Part shown: in pieces, positions 34,969 through 43,847 of the stretch
Layout of the letters: each line of letters opens with the position of its first letter
Position numbering within the stretch: the stretch's first letter is position 1
Assembly: GCA_021812985.1 (NCBI GenBank)
Contig: JAKAMG010000006.1
Span: 25,901-89,900 of the forward strand
Direction: 5' to 3'
DNA: 64,000 nt
From: Bacteroidota bacterium
GTDB taxonomy: Bacteria; Bacteroidota; Ignavibacteria; Kryptoniales; JAKASW01
Notes under the pieces: model-generated
Databases searched by the model: none
What the model saw: the letters and a program-made list of their open reading frames with translations, nothing else
Told to the model about the DNA's origin: nothing
Made by a program: the position numbers and the translations under genes

Positions 34969-35818
34969 ATGAGTGTTAAGTTTTCTATTTGCCGCGCTAT
35001 TTTAGCCTTTCTGATTGCATTTACGAGTTATGTGTCAGGTCAGTCAGACGGGAAACTCAGCTTACACTATTCAACGTCCATGGGGCTCTCAATCGTAATT
35101 CAACACGATCTTCACCGGAAGTACGGCTTCGCTTATCCCGAGACTTACAGCCTCAAGCTTCCGTCTGGCTCGAACGGACTCAGTGCCTCCAAACGATATT
35201 ATGCCTCCTCTGCATGGATTTCATTGCCGACGAAAGGGGATTCAAATTCTTTCAACTTTATAGACGCTGTGAGGTTCGATTATGCCAACGATGAGGCCTA
35301 TGTCACAGCGGCGTTTTCTGCGAACAGCGAAAGCCTCTTTATCAGGATTGTGGACGGGTCTGGAAACCCTGTATCCCCTGGTTTCCAGGGGGTCTGCAAG
35401 TATTACGACAATCGGCAGGAGGTGGTAACGGTTTCCGCGGAAGATTGGTCAGATTGGGTCGTCCAGCCTGGTTGGTTCACAGCCTTCCTCAGTGCCTTTC
35501 GCTCGCGCGGCTTGTATGTTACCGTTGGGGCGATCACGGGCAACCCCTCTGCATCGACGTGGCGGGTACTTCAATCCCACGACTGTTATCGGATATCAGC
35601 TTCCAGCTTTCACCAACGTTACGCCGGAAGTTTATGATGTCCTTCGAAGAGAGGTCGCCACTCTCGTGAATGAAATGCAGAAACCCGGTAATTTTGAATT
35701 ACGGTTCGACGGGTCGAACCTTGCAAGCGGAGTCTACTTCTATAGGTTGCAGTCCGGCAACTACATTCAGGCTAAGAAGCTGATCCTGTTAAGATTACAG
35801 GATGGTATAAGTAAATGA
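34969..35818 (+). pseudogene. T9SS surface-protein gene damaged by an internal deletion and frame change
   Basis: The first frame (34969-35637) starts with a signal peptide (SICRAILAFLIAFTSYVSGQ) and a domain with FNFIDAVRFDYANDEAYVTA and CKYYDNRQEVVTVSAEDWSD, known to me as the start of larger secreted enzymes. At about 35565-35575 the protein-like signal jumps to another frame. That frame continues as a T9SS sorting domain (FNPTTVIGYQLPAF; VYDVLRREVATLVNE; SGVYFYRLQSGNYIQAKKL) to 35818. The usual NYPNP start of the sorting domain is missing at the join, as is any catalytic middle. The simplest reading is a deletion that fused the two ends out of frame. A sequencing error alone would not explain the missing middle. 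Confidence 0.75.
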
Positions 35819-35875
35819 GCGGTGCTGCGGTCTAGCGGCTGAGCGAAACCGCGTAATGTTAGAAAGGGTAAGAAC

Positions 35876-37312
35876 ATGACTATAATATACGCCTCTCTCG
35901 TCAGAGTTCGGTCGCTGCTTGTTTCACAGTGGTGGATCATGGCTGGATTTCTCTTCCTCGTGGTGGCATCGGAGGGAGTATGTGATTCCGGAAACAGGAT
36001 CGTTGGATACTACGCCAGCTGGAACTCGGCCAACCTGCCGTATGACAAGATTGAATATTCCAATCTGACAGACATCCTAGTTGCCTTTGGCACTCCCAAT
36101 TCTGACGGAACGATAACTTATGACTCAGGCATCCCTTTTCCACAGATGGTCGAAAGTGCACATGCTGCAGGTGTACGAGTTTTGATTTCCATAGGGGGTG
36201 CGGGGAGCGGGCCAAGTTTTTCGGCAGCTACTACTGACTCAGTGCAGCGCGCAAAACTGATTTCAAACATCATAGGGTTCTTGGAGCAAAATCATTACGA
36301 CGGTGTGGACGTGGACTGGGAGACGCCAACGAACTCAACTGAGACTCTCCAGCTGACGGACTTTATCCGAGAGATGCGCGGCCAATTCAACCAAACAGAC
36401 TCGTCCTGGCTCATCACCATGGCAATTCCGGCGTCGGATTATGGTGGAAAGCACTTCGATATTGTGAACCTGATCAGCTATGTCGATTGGCTCAACGTAA
36501 TGTGTTATGATTTCGTGGGAACCTGGACGTCGTATTCCGGACATAACTCGCCCCTTTACATGTTGCCTTCCGACCCTAACCAGGCGGGATCCGACTCTAA
36601 TGCCGTAGTTTATTGGATTTCGCGAGGGCAGGGCACCCCATTACAAAATAACAAGCTGGTACTCGGTATCCCTTTCTATTCGGTCAAGTTCAATGCGCCC
36701 GGCTTGTACAAGAAAGTTTCCAACAATGTAACGTCCAATCCTTATTATGCGGATGACATGGATTCTCTTTCTTCCGGCTGGACATACCATTGGGACAGCT
36801 ACTCATCAGTCCCCTATCTTCTGAACAAAGATGTGACAGAGTTCATTACATTCGAAGACACAAACTCGGTCCGGTTGAAAGTCCAGTTTGCAGTGCGTCA
36901 GAACCTGGGCGGCGTCATGATCTGGGAGTTGAGCCAGGGTCTCTACAACGGAAGGCAACCCCTCCTCGAGACCATTTCAAGTACCATGAAGAGTCTGACG
37001 GCAGTGGAGGCGACCACAAGACTCGCAAGTGGCTATCACCTCTATGACAACTATCCGAACCCGTTTAACCCAGCCACGACGATCAGGTTTGTTCTTCCCA
37101 GCCGATCAAATGTCAGTCTGATTATATATGACGCACTTGGAAGAGAGGTTCGAGAGCTGACCAAAAGCAGTCTGCAGGCGGGATCGTACGATTGTGTTTG
37201 GGATGCGTCGCGATTTGCCGGCGGTGTCTATTTATGTCGTATAGAAGCTCAGACGCTTGGCGGCGGCGGAAGGGGCTTTGTAGACGTCGTGAAACTCCTT
37301 TTGTTAAAGTGA
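35876..37312 (+). CDS. T9SS-exported glycoside hydrolase family 18 enzyme (chitinase-like)
   Basis: A 478-residue protein. After an N-terminal hydrophobic segment (WWIMAGFLFLVVASEGVCDS) comes a GH18 barrel: VGYYASWNSANLPYDKI, VRVLISIGGAG and the catalytic DGVDVDWE with Glu149 as acid. MCYDFVGTW and the final barrel Trp in GGVMIWELSQG follow. Residues ~390-478 are a T9SS sorting domain (NYPNPFNPATTIRFVLPS; FAGGVYLCRIEAQ; VVKLLLLK). It should hydrolyse beta-1,4-GlcNAc-type linkages (chitin, or the chitobiose core of glycans) outside the cell. The long pre-signal region suggests that the true start may be an internal ATG such as 35939 (MAGFLFL). Confidence 0.9.
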   Translation: MTIIYASLVRVRSLLVSQWWIMAGFLFLVVASEGVCDSGNRIVGYYASWNSANLPYDKIEYSNLTDILVAFGTPNSDGTITYDSGIPFPQMVESAHAAGVRVLISIGGAGSGPSFSAATTDSVQRAKLISNIIGFLEQNHYDGVDVDWETPTNSTETLQLTDFIREMRGQFNQTDSSWLITMAIPASDYGGKHFDIVNLISYVDWLNVMCYDFVGTWTSYSGHNSPLYMLPSDPNQAGSDSNAVVYWISRGQGTPLQNNKLVLGIPFYSVKFNAPGLYKKVSNNVTSNPYYADDMDSLSSGWTYHWDSYSSVPYLLNKDVTEFITFEDTNSVRLKVQFAVRQNLGGVMIWELSQGLYNGRQPLLETISSTMKSLTAVEATTRLASGYHLYDNYPNPFNPATTIRFVLPSRSNVSLIIYDALGREVRELTKSSLQAGSYDCVWDASRFAGGVYLCRIEAQTLGGGGRGFVDVVKLLLLK

Positions 37313-37414
37313 TGACGCCTGATAAAGGTGCAAGGCTTCGAGCTGGTGTCCTTTTCTTTGGCCAACGTAATTGGTAAGTCGTCATCAGCCGACGGTCGCA
37401 GCAGGCTATTGACG

Positions 37415-37447
37415 CGCAGGCCATCCGCAGGCTGCGAAGGTTTTTCT
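37415..37447 (+). terminator. Possible intrinsic terminator after the GH18 gene
   Basis: CGCAG-G-CC (37415-37422) pairs with GGCTGCG (37430-37436) with one bulged G and a 7-base loop. A T-run (37441-37445) follows after four bases. It lies ~100 bp after the stop of the chitinase-like gene. Confidence 0.4.
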
Positions 37448-37604
37448 TTGTCTGCTTTGCAGGAGTCGACTCATTGCTTGAGAGAGACGATGACATCAAG
37501 GTATTATTGACAACAAGGGGGAATATACTGGACCAGCCATGCGTCGACCCCTCCGCCGGTTTCCGGAAGAGCCTGTGAAAGTTGCCAGGAAGGGGATTGG
37601 TTTG

Positions 37605-37678
37605 TGCGCCTGGAGGGATTCGAACCCCCAACCCTCAGATCCGTAGTCTGATGCTCTATCCAATTGAGCTACAGGCGC
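37605..37678 (-). tRNA. tRNA-Arg (anticodon ACG)
   Basis: On the minus strand the 74-nt sequence folds into a full cloverleaf. The acceptor stem GCGCCTG pairs with CAGGCGC and discriminator A follows. The D arm is GCTC..GAGC, the anticodon arm CAGA-CTACGGA-TCTG gives ACG, and the T arm holds GGTTCGAATCC. CCA is not encoded. The ACG anticodon (A34, edited to inosine in bacteria) reads CGU, CGC and CGA. Confidence 0.95.
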
Positions 37679-37835
37679 GTTGTTATTAAATTACTAATCC
37701 GAAGATGAATTTCAAAGAGGACATCCTGAGGGAGAGAGGAGTAACTGTTCCCGGAACGGGTGTCCTTCCGAAATTCCTGGTCTGATTTGAAACCTGTCGG
37801 GTTATCCTGCATCAAAGATAACGAATGGAGATTTT

Positions 37836-38291
37836 ATGTCAGAGAAGACGGCAATAGTAAGACAAGTTCGGGGAATGACTTTCGCCGGCTTGACCGAGTC
37901 GGGTCACTGGGTGACAGTTGATGGTCCCCCTGAGTTTGGTGGCAGCAGTGCCGCTATCAGACCAAAGGAACTCATATTGATATCGTTGGGCGCCTGCACG
38001 GGGAGCGATGTTGTCTCGATCCTGCAGAAGAAACGGGTCAAGCTCGGTGGATTGGAGGTCAAGCTCAAGGCGCAGGTAGCGGAGGAACATCCTCAGGTCT
38101 ACACCAAGATTCACATCGAATATGTGTTCTACGGGGAAAACCTCTCCGCGACAGATCTTGAACGAGCGATTGACCTTTCGCAGAACAAGTACTGTCCGGT
38201 CAGCGCGATGCTCAGACCTTCTGTCGAGATAACAAATTCTTATGTCGTCCTTCCCCCTGAAAATTTTCACAACGTTAAACCAGGAACCTGA
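37836..38291 (+). CDS. OsmC-family peroxiredoxin-like protein
   Basis: A 151-residue protein of the OsmC/Ohr fold with both family cysteines, in LISLGACTGSDVVSIL and NKYCPVSAML. OsmC proteins reduce organic hydroperoxides through this cysteine pair in the cytoplasm. The length is typical. It is followed within 11 bp by a glutaredoxin-like gene and then groES, so the three probably form a small stress unit. Ohr versus YhfA/OsmC subtypes cannot be separated here. Confidence 0.88.
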   Translation: MSEKTAIVRQVRGMTFAGLTESGHWVTVDGPPEFGGSSAAIRPKELILISLGACTGSDVVSILQKKRVKLGGLEVKLKAQVAEEHPQVYTKIHIEYVFYGENLSATDLERAIDLSQNKYCPVSAMLRPSVEITNSYVVLPPENFHNVKPGT

Positions 38292-38302
38292 GAGGATAGG
38301 AA

Positions 38303-38554
38303 ATGAATACCCCGCAAGCTAAGGTTATCATTTTCACGACGCCGACGTGCAGCTTCTGCAGACAGGCCAAGCAGTATTTCAACGACAAGAGAGTACGATA
38401 CACCGAAATCGACGTTTCCCGTGACCAGCGGGCGGCGCAGGACATGTTGAGAAGAACGGGTCAGATGGGCGTCCCCGTAATTCTCATCAACAACAGGCCG
38501 ATAGTCGGTTTTGATAGGCCCAAAATTAACCAATTGTTAGGATTAAAGGATTAA
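38303..38554 (+). CDS. Glutaredoxin-family protein (CxxC)
   Basis: An 83-residue thioredoxin-fold protein with active site TPTCSFCRQAKQYF, then cis-Pro and glutathione-region stretches GVPVILINNRPIVGFDRPKI. CSFC in place of the classical CPYC places it with the NrdH/glutaredoxin-3-like small redoxins. It follows the OsmC gene by 11 bp with a GAGGATAGGA ribosome site, suggesting that it may re-reduce OsmC or other thiol enzymes. The partner is inferred from position only. Confidence 0.9.
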   Translation: MNTPQAKVIIFTTPTCSFCRQAKQYFNDKRVRYTEIDVSRDQRAAQDMLRRTGQMGVPVILINNRPIVGFDRPKINQLLGLKD

Positions 38555-38571
38555 CAAAAATCGGAGAACCA

Positions 38572-38847
38572 ATGAAGATTCAACCTTTGGACGACAGAGT
38601 CCTCGTAGAATTCGAAGAAGAGAAGGAAGAGCGCACGGCATCCGGGCTGATTATTCCGGACACGGCCAAGGAAAAGCCGCGGACGGGAATGGTCGTTGCC
38701 GTCGGTACTGACGAAGACCTGCAGTCAAAAGTTAAAGTCGGAGACAAGATCCTTTTCGCGAAGTACGGCGGTGAGGAAATTCAAATGGACGGCAAGGACT
38801 TCAGGATAGTTCAGCGCAGCGATATACTGGCTGTTCTAAAGAACTAA
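38572..38847 (+). CDS. groES: Co-chaperonin GroES
   Basis: A 91-residue protein with the standard GroES layout: KIQPLDDRVLVEFEEE start, mobile loop around ERTASGLIIPDTAKEKPRTG and roof/base DKILFAKYGGEEIQMDG, ending DILAVLKN. It caps GroEL during protein folding in the cytoplasm. No groEL follows: a bidirectional terminator and a convergent gene lie directly downstream. It therefore depends on a GroEL made elsewhere in the genome, or is a second groES. It follows the glutaredoxin gene by 17 bp. Confidence 0.95.
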   Translation: MKIQPLDDRVLVEFEEEKEERTASGLIIPDTAKEKPRTGMVVAVGTDEDLQSKVKVGDKILFAKYGGEEIQMDGKDFRIVQRSDILAVLKN

Positions 38848-38861
38848 CCCGGAACTGTTTC

Positions 38862-38904
38862 AAGGGCGTGCGGTTTGCCGATAGCTTCCGCCGCCCTTTT
38901 ATTT
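38862..38904. terminator. Bidirectional terminator between groES and the debranching-enzyme homologue
   Basis: AAGGGCGTGCGG (38862-38873) pairs with CCGCCGCCCTT (38888-38898) with one bulged T. A T-rich run (38896-38904) follows on the plus strand and the A-pair stem foot serves the minus strand. It ends groES and overlaps the stop codon of the convergent gene. Confidence 0.78.
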
Positions 38905-40728
38905 TAGCTTCAGCCTTTTAATGACGCGTATGGTTTCGCCCGTTACAACGGCTGACGAAATATTCCCACCGGAGCTCTCAACCTCATTCAACCCGCAAGT
39001 CGAGAGGGCATTGACGGTTGTCGTGTAGCCGTGAAGAGCTGCAAGATCCGTTATAAATTCTTTCAGCCTTTTCGTTTGCTCCTGGCAGTTCGGCAAAAGA
39101 CTTCCTCCCTCCGCCAGGTAAACTCCCAGTAAATTGCAGTCGTGCGATATATCCGTGTGCGAAGCTGGAGTCTCAAGCGACCCGATGAAACGCGCATAGA
39201 GCTGTTTGAAAACCATCTCGCGCTGTTGCTCGTTCAACGGGGAGTAGGGAACGACCAGCGGCAACGCCATCTCAGCGGTAAGCCAATCGGAATCTGAAAG
39301 CCCCTTTATTCTCCCATCACTTTCATAAAAGAGGCCGAAAAAATCCGATTCAATCTCGGCGGTAACTTCTGAATAAGGGACGATCGCTTCAGCATCTGAT
39401 TTCGCCCCATCTACGAGTTTAAGGAGATTAAATAGGAGTGCGTTAGTGGCCGCGTTGGAGACGGTCCGCTCGAGTGTGCCAGGTTGTCCCATCGTCGTGT
39501 CGATGGCGTTGGTTCCCTTTATTCTCGAGCCGCCGAGGTTACTTTGGAGAATGGTCTCCGCTGCGTCGTCAAGGAAGGGAAGGTATCTCTTGATACAATC
39601 CTTGCTGTCCGCCTTCTCGGCGCAACGGATAACTTCAAGGGCGAGGTAGAGGGGTATGGAGGGATCGTCGTAGTTAACGTGGAGGTCGGATTCTCTCATT
39701 GCGGACGGGAGCGTTCCGCCGACCTCATTTGTGAGGAGATCGTAAAGGTACTCGCTTTCGTAATGTGGTTTCTCTGACGCGTACGAAACACCGTTGATGG
39801 AAATAAGGGAGTCCTTTATCGAGATCGTTCCGTACGGATAACTGTCTATGATGGCCTGGCTTCTTATCGAATGTGTCCTTGCAAGATGGTTTGCCGCTGA
39901 ATCAGCCAGATGAACAAATCGTTTCGGAAGTCCGCTGGAGGCACGTATCTTCTCGATCGACTCGACAAATCGCGATTCTATGTCTTCGTAATCGAATTCT
40001 CCGAGGTCTCGCGTGGATGCCGCGAATGTGAGCCCCTTCTCCGGCTCAATTTCAGTTTCCCAGAAGCCGATATTGTACAGATCTTCTCGGTCCTCCTCGT
40101 ACCTCTCCTTGTCTCGCGGGTAAACGAAGTCGTAATACCAGTGAGATTCCGGGCTCGTCGAATAGATTTGCGAGAGCTTCAGGTAGAGCCTGGGGAGGTT
40201 CATGTCTGAAATTATCCGAACACCGTCCGGCAGTTCGTCGACTAGAAAACCGTCTCCCGATTTTCTTATTGAATCCTTCCATCTGAAGCTGATCAAAGGA
40301 AGAAGCCGGATTGTCACGGCCTTCTTCGACAGATTCCTGTAATGAATGAAAATCGAATTCGAGCCTTTCGGCATGATGATCCGCTTTGTGATAAGCGTCC
40401 CTTCGATGTCGAATGTGACCTGCGGAAAGTAGTCAAACTCGAAGCGGCTGATGAACTTGTAACCTTCCGGAAATGTGGCTTCAGGGTAAAGGTTGGTGGC
40501 CAGTAGAAATGGCTTTCCATCCACAACAACTTCCTCGTCCAGCTTGTTCAGGAGCGTAAACCGCTTCAGAGGGCTACTCGTCGAGACAGTCAGGAGTGAA
40601 TGCTGTCTTCTCGTGTTCATGAAGCACGTTGTGCTTGAGGCGAATCCGCCGTTGCCGTCAGCGAGAAGCCACTCCCTTGCTCTCAGGAGAGGAATACCCC
40701 TTAATTGTTTCGCGCTGTAGCTTATCAT
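38899..40728 (-). CDS. Divergent glycogen debranching enzyme (amylo-alpha-1,6-glucosidase) homologue
   Basis: A 609-residue protein. The N-terminal ~250 residues match the GDE N-domain of bacterial debranching enzymes (REWLLADGNGGFASSTTCFM, then NTRRQHSLL). The C-terminal half should be the (alpha/alpha)6 catalytic domain, but the landmark PWF..WGRDT stretch is replaced by DSYPYGTISIKDSLISING. The later GLIPN/YN..DASLWF region is reduced to GGTLPSAMRESDLHVNYDDP and SIPLYLALEV. It is thus a recognisable homologue with an altered, perhaps inactive, catalytic centre. Its partner gene (a glycogen or maltodextrin enzyme) is not in the window. It is divergent from the TPR gene, 103 bp apart. Confidence 0.75.
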   Translation of the reverse strand: MISYSAKQLRGIPLLRAREWLLADGNGGFASSTTCFMNTRRQHSLLTVSTSSPLKRFTLLNKLDEEVVVDGKPFLLATNLYPEATFPEGYKFISRFEFDYFPQVTFDIEGTLITKRIIMPKGSNSIFIHYRNLSKKAVTIRLLPLISFRWKDSIRKSGDGFLVDELPDGVRIISDMNLPRLYLKLSQIYSTSPESHWYYDFVYPRDKERYEEDREDLYNIGFWETEIEPEKGLTFAASTRDLGEFDYEDIESRFVESIEKIRASSGLPKRFVHLADSAANHLARTHSIRSQAIIDSYPYGTISIKDSLISINGVSYASEKPHYESEYLYDLLTNEVGGTLPSAMRESDLHVNYDDPSIPLYLALEVIRCAEKADSKDCIKRYLPFLDDAAETILQSNLGGSRIKGTNAIDTTMGQPGTLERTVSNAATNALLFNLLKLVDGAKSDAEAIVPYSEVTAEIESDFFGLFYESDGRIKGLSDSDWLTAEMALPLVVPYSPLNEQQREMVFKQLYARFIGSLETPASHTDISHDCNLLGVYLAEGGSLLPNCQEQTKRLKEFITDLAALHGYTTTVNALSTCGLNEVESSGGNISSAVVTGETIRVIKRLKLK

Positions 40729-40794
40729 GTCCTAATATAAACAAACTGAACCGAACTGGAAACGGCGCGCCTTCAAGTAAACTTAGAGGTGAGC

Positions 40795-40823
40795 TTGATT
40801 AACTCGTTGTCGGACTTTAAATT
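40795..40823 (+). promoter_or_regulatory. Possible promoter of the TPR-cytochrome cluster
   Basis: TTGATT (40795-40800) and TAAATT (40818-40823) are 17 bases apart. Transcription would begin only a few bases before ATG 40832, giving an almost leaderless message. The match is moderate. Confidence 0.25.
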
Positions 40824-40831
40824 CCTACGAA

Positions 40832-43800
40832 ATGAAGGACCTACGAGCAGTCATATTTCTTTCCCTGGTACTTTTTCTTCCAAGTCTTTCACTATCCCAG
40901 ACCGCGGGGGGAACAGTATCTGAGCAGCAGGATTACGCCTTCGCGATCGGATTGTACCGGGATGGCCAGTATCCACTCGCTCTGCGGGAGTTTAAATCAT
41001 ACCTCCATAACTATCCCGGCTCACAGCGGGTCGATGAGGTAACATTCCTCGTGGGAGAATGCTTGCTCCAGGAGAGAATGTACGACAGTGCTCTTAGTTA
41101 CTACCAGAAAGTGGAAGGGACTTTCCCCGGCTCTCCCTACTTCATGCGATCCAAGCTGAGGTCAGGCGAGATATACCTTCAACTTCAGAAGTTCTCCAGA
41201 GCGGAGGATATGCTTAAGGATGTCCTCTCCAATTCGGAGGACGACAACATGAAGGGGGAGGCATCTTACAAGCTGGGACAGCTCTTCGTTTCGGAGAACG
41301 ATTACAACAACGCCATTAAGTACTTTGACCTGACTTATCAGGGGTACGGCTCCTCTCAGTTTGCTGATTATGCCATGTATGGTTCGGCCTGGTCCTTTGG
41401 CAAACAGGGCGATTTTGCAAAGAGCAAAGGGCTATTCGAGGATCTTCTGGTCAAATATCCCGATACAAAACTCAGGGGGGATGCGACGGAGAAGATTGGC
41501 GAATGTGATTACTTCCTCGGGGATTATGGAGGAGCGGTAGATCGCACCAAGCAGGCCCTTTCGATGACGGAAGATGACCAGGTCGCGGAGCCGGGGCTTT
41601 ACTATCAGGGAAGATCATGTGAGGCCCTGGGTCTTCCTGACAGTGCCATGCAGACATACTCTGAGTATATATCCAGATTTCCGTCTTCAGCCCATTCGCA
41701 GGAAGTACGGGTACTCTACGCGAAGCTTCTAATTTCAGGGAAGACAGATATCACCAGGGCTCTTACTCTACTCGGGCAGGTAACGCCGGACAGCCCCGTC
41801 TATTTCGATTCGAGGCTCGAAGTTGCGCGCGCCTATGAAGCGACTGGTGCTTCGGACACTGCTCAATCGATTCTACTCGGTCTCGCACAAGCTTCTGGCA
41901 ATCCCAACCGGCAAGCCAGAGCCTATTTTGAACTTGGGAAATTGTATTTCCAATCCAGGTCGTATAAGAAAAGCGAAGAGTCCTTTGTGCTTGCCTCTAA
42001 GGATGATGACCTTTATCCGCAGGCGATGAAAAGTGCCGCGGTTTCAGCCGCCGCGGGGAATGACTTTGCCAACGCGAAGCTCTATTTCCTGAACGCCATT
42101 TCCAGACTGAAGGGAGCGGACTCATTTAAGGCGCATCTCGACTACGCGGCCGCGCTCTATGCCGCGGATGATTTTCAAGGAGCAGCACAAATTTATACCA
42201 CTGCCATAGACATCTCGCCCTCGGACAGCGTCAAGTCGGAATCGCTTTACATGGCCGCCGAATCGTTTTACCGGGCCGGTGCATTTCAGGAATCTGCTGC
42301 TGATTACAAGAAGTACTTCGACACGTATCCGAACGGGCCTCGCGCCGAAACCGCTCTGCTCGGTTACGGCTATGCGCAATACTTCTCTGATGATTTTGCG
42401 AACGCAGCGCTTACGTTTCAGAGTTTCATTCAGAAGTATCCGTCATCGCGGATGCTTTCCGATGCCTACCTGAGGATGGGGGACTGCTACTTCTACGGAA
42501 AGGATTACAATAGGGCACTTGGAATCTATCAGGATGCAACATCCAGGTTCGCGGGAGATACCTCGTCGGCTTACGCATGGTATCAGGCCGGGCAGACTCA
42601 GTTCAAACTCGGTCAGTTCAGCGAGGCCCTGAACGACTTCAGGTTTGTACTGGGTAAGTTTCCGTCTTCGACCATAGCTCCGGAAGCACTGTACGCGGTT
42701 GGTTGGGTTTACTTCTCGCAAAAGAATTACGACGATGCGGTTTCCAATTTCACCCAGGCGGTGCGTGATTATCCTATGTCGCCCGTCGCCGCGAGGGCGC
42801 TTTACAGCAAGGGTGATTCGTACTACAACGAAGGAAAGTATGAGGACGCGCTTTCGAGCTACAGGCAACTTCTTGAAAAGTATCCGACGAGTCAGTACGT
42901 GGACAATGCGATCGTGGGCATGCAGTACTGTCTGACGGTACTTGGAAGGTCGAAGGAAGCCGGGAACGTTATCGACACGTTCGTGAAAGAGCACCCCAGC
43001 CTGCCGAACGTTGACCGGATATACTATAAGAAGGTCGAGTATGCGCTCAACCAGAAAAAGTATCCTGAAGCTGAGCATGCCCTGAGGGAGTTCCTGTTTA
43101 AGTTCCAGAAGAGCCCGCTTGCCCCCAAGGCACTCTATAACCTCGCTGTGGTCGAGAGGGAGCTTGGGAAAGACAAATCTGCGATAGGTTTTCTTTCCGA
43201 CCTGATCGCGCGGGTGCCGGCCACCGAATATACGACGGCTGCTCAGGTTAAGCTGGCGGAAATATACGCACGTCGAAAAGACTACACGGAAGCGGAAAAA
43301 CTTTTGAACGACGCATCTGCCTCCTCAAACGATTACAGCACGGCGGCTCAGGTTGACCTTGGAAAGGTCTTCCTCGAGCAGGGTGACACGCTTAGGGCCG
43401 AGTCCTCTTTCTCGAAAGCCGCGCTTTCTCAGACTGATTCGGTAAACGATGGCGACAAAGCAGAGGCTAAAGTCCTCCTCAGCGGTATTTACTTCAGGAA
43501 GGGGCGGTCCGCCGACGCGATTTCGCTGGCGAATTCAGTCGCCAAAACAAGAGACGATCTCGTAGGTGCAGAGGCTCAGCTCCGCGTCGCTGAATATTAC
43601 TGCGCTTCGGGCGACAGCTCGAACGCCGTCCTCTCCTTCCTCCGTGTGAAATACGTTTTCCCGAGCTTCACCGATGTCGTGGCGGAATCTCAGCTTGAAC
43701 TTGCCGATTGCCTCTTTAAGTTCGGCAATGTAAACGACGCGAAATCGCTTCTCCAGCAATTCATCAAGGGGCGGACGAACGACTCCTTCGAAAAAGAGGC

Positions 43801-43834
43801 GAGGGAAAAACTCCAAAAACTGAAATCTCGTTAG
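40832..43834 (+). CDS. Large periplasmic tetratricopeptide-repeat protein
   Basis: A 1000-residue protein with a signal peptide (RAVIFLSLVLFLPSLSLSQ). Beyond it the whole chain consists of TPR units of about 34-37 residues, more than 20 of them (for example YRDGQYPLALREFKSYLHNY, AYLRMGDCYFYGKDYNRALG, ALYAVGWVYFSQKNYDDAVS). The repeats resemble YbgF/BamD-type envelope TPR proteins, which act as scaffolds. No other domain is seen. It starts a cluster in which a cytochrome gene follows by 13 bp and an outer-membrane barrel overlaps that. It may organise an envelope complex; the client is unknown. Confidence 0.85.
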   Translation: MKDLRAVIFLSLVLFLPSLSLSQTAGGTVSEQQDYAFAIGLYRDGQYPLALREFKSYLHNYPGSQRVDEVTFLVGECLLQERMYDSALSYYQKVEGTFPGSPYFMRSKLRSGEIYLQLQKFSRAEDMLKDVLSNSEDDNMKGEASYKLGQLFVSENDYNNAIKYFDLTYQGYGSSQFADYAMYGSAWSFGKQGDFAKSKGLFEDLLVKYPDTKLRGDATEKIGECDYFLGDYGGAVDRTKQALSMTEDDQVAEPGLYYQGRSCEALGLPDSAMQTYSEYISRFPSSAHSQEVRVLYAKLLISGKTDITRALTLLGQVTPDSPVYFDSRLEVARAYEATGASDTAQSILLGLAQASGNPNRQARAYFELGKLYFQSRSYKKSEESFVLASKDDDLYPQAMKSAAVSAAAGNDFANAKLYFLNAISRLKGADSFKAHLDYAAALYAADDFQGAAQIYTTAIDISPSDSVKSESLYMAAESFYRAGAFQESAADYKKYFDTYPNGPRAETALLGYGYAQYFSDDFANAALTFQSFIQKYPSSRMLSDAYLRMGDCYFYGKDYNRALGIYQDATSRFAGDTSSAYAWYQAGQTQFKLGQFSEALNDFRFVLGKFPSSTIAPEALYAVGWVYFSQKNYDDAVSNFTQAVRDYPMSPVAARALYSKGDSYYNEGKYEDALSSYRQLLEKYPTSQYVDNAIVGMQYCLTVLGRSKEAGNVIDTFVKEHPSLPNVDRIYYKKVEYALNQKKYPEAEHALREFLFKFQKSPLAPKALYNLAVVERELGKDKSAIGFLSDLIARVPATEYTTAAQVKLAEIYARRKDYTEAEKLLNDASASSNDYSTAAQVDLGKVFLEQGDTLRAESSFSKAALSQTDSVNDGDKAEAKVLLSGIYFRKGRSADAISLANSVAKTRDDLVGAEAQLRVAEYYCASGDSSNAVLSFLRVKYVFPSFTDVVAESQLELADCLFKFGNVNDAKSLLQQFIKGRTNDSFEKEAREKLQKLKSR

Positions 43835-43847
43835 GAGAAATTTATAG

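Noticed and set aside
37122..37631. Minus-strand frame of 169 codons across the GH18 end and tRNA
   Set aside because: Overlaps the T9SS sorting domain and runs into tRNA-Arg; no independent evidence.
42443..43078. Minus-strand frame of 211 codons
   Set aside because: Antisense to the TPR repeats of the 40832 gene.
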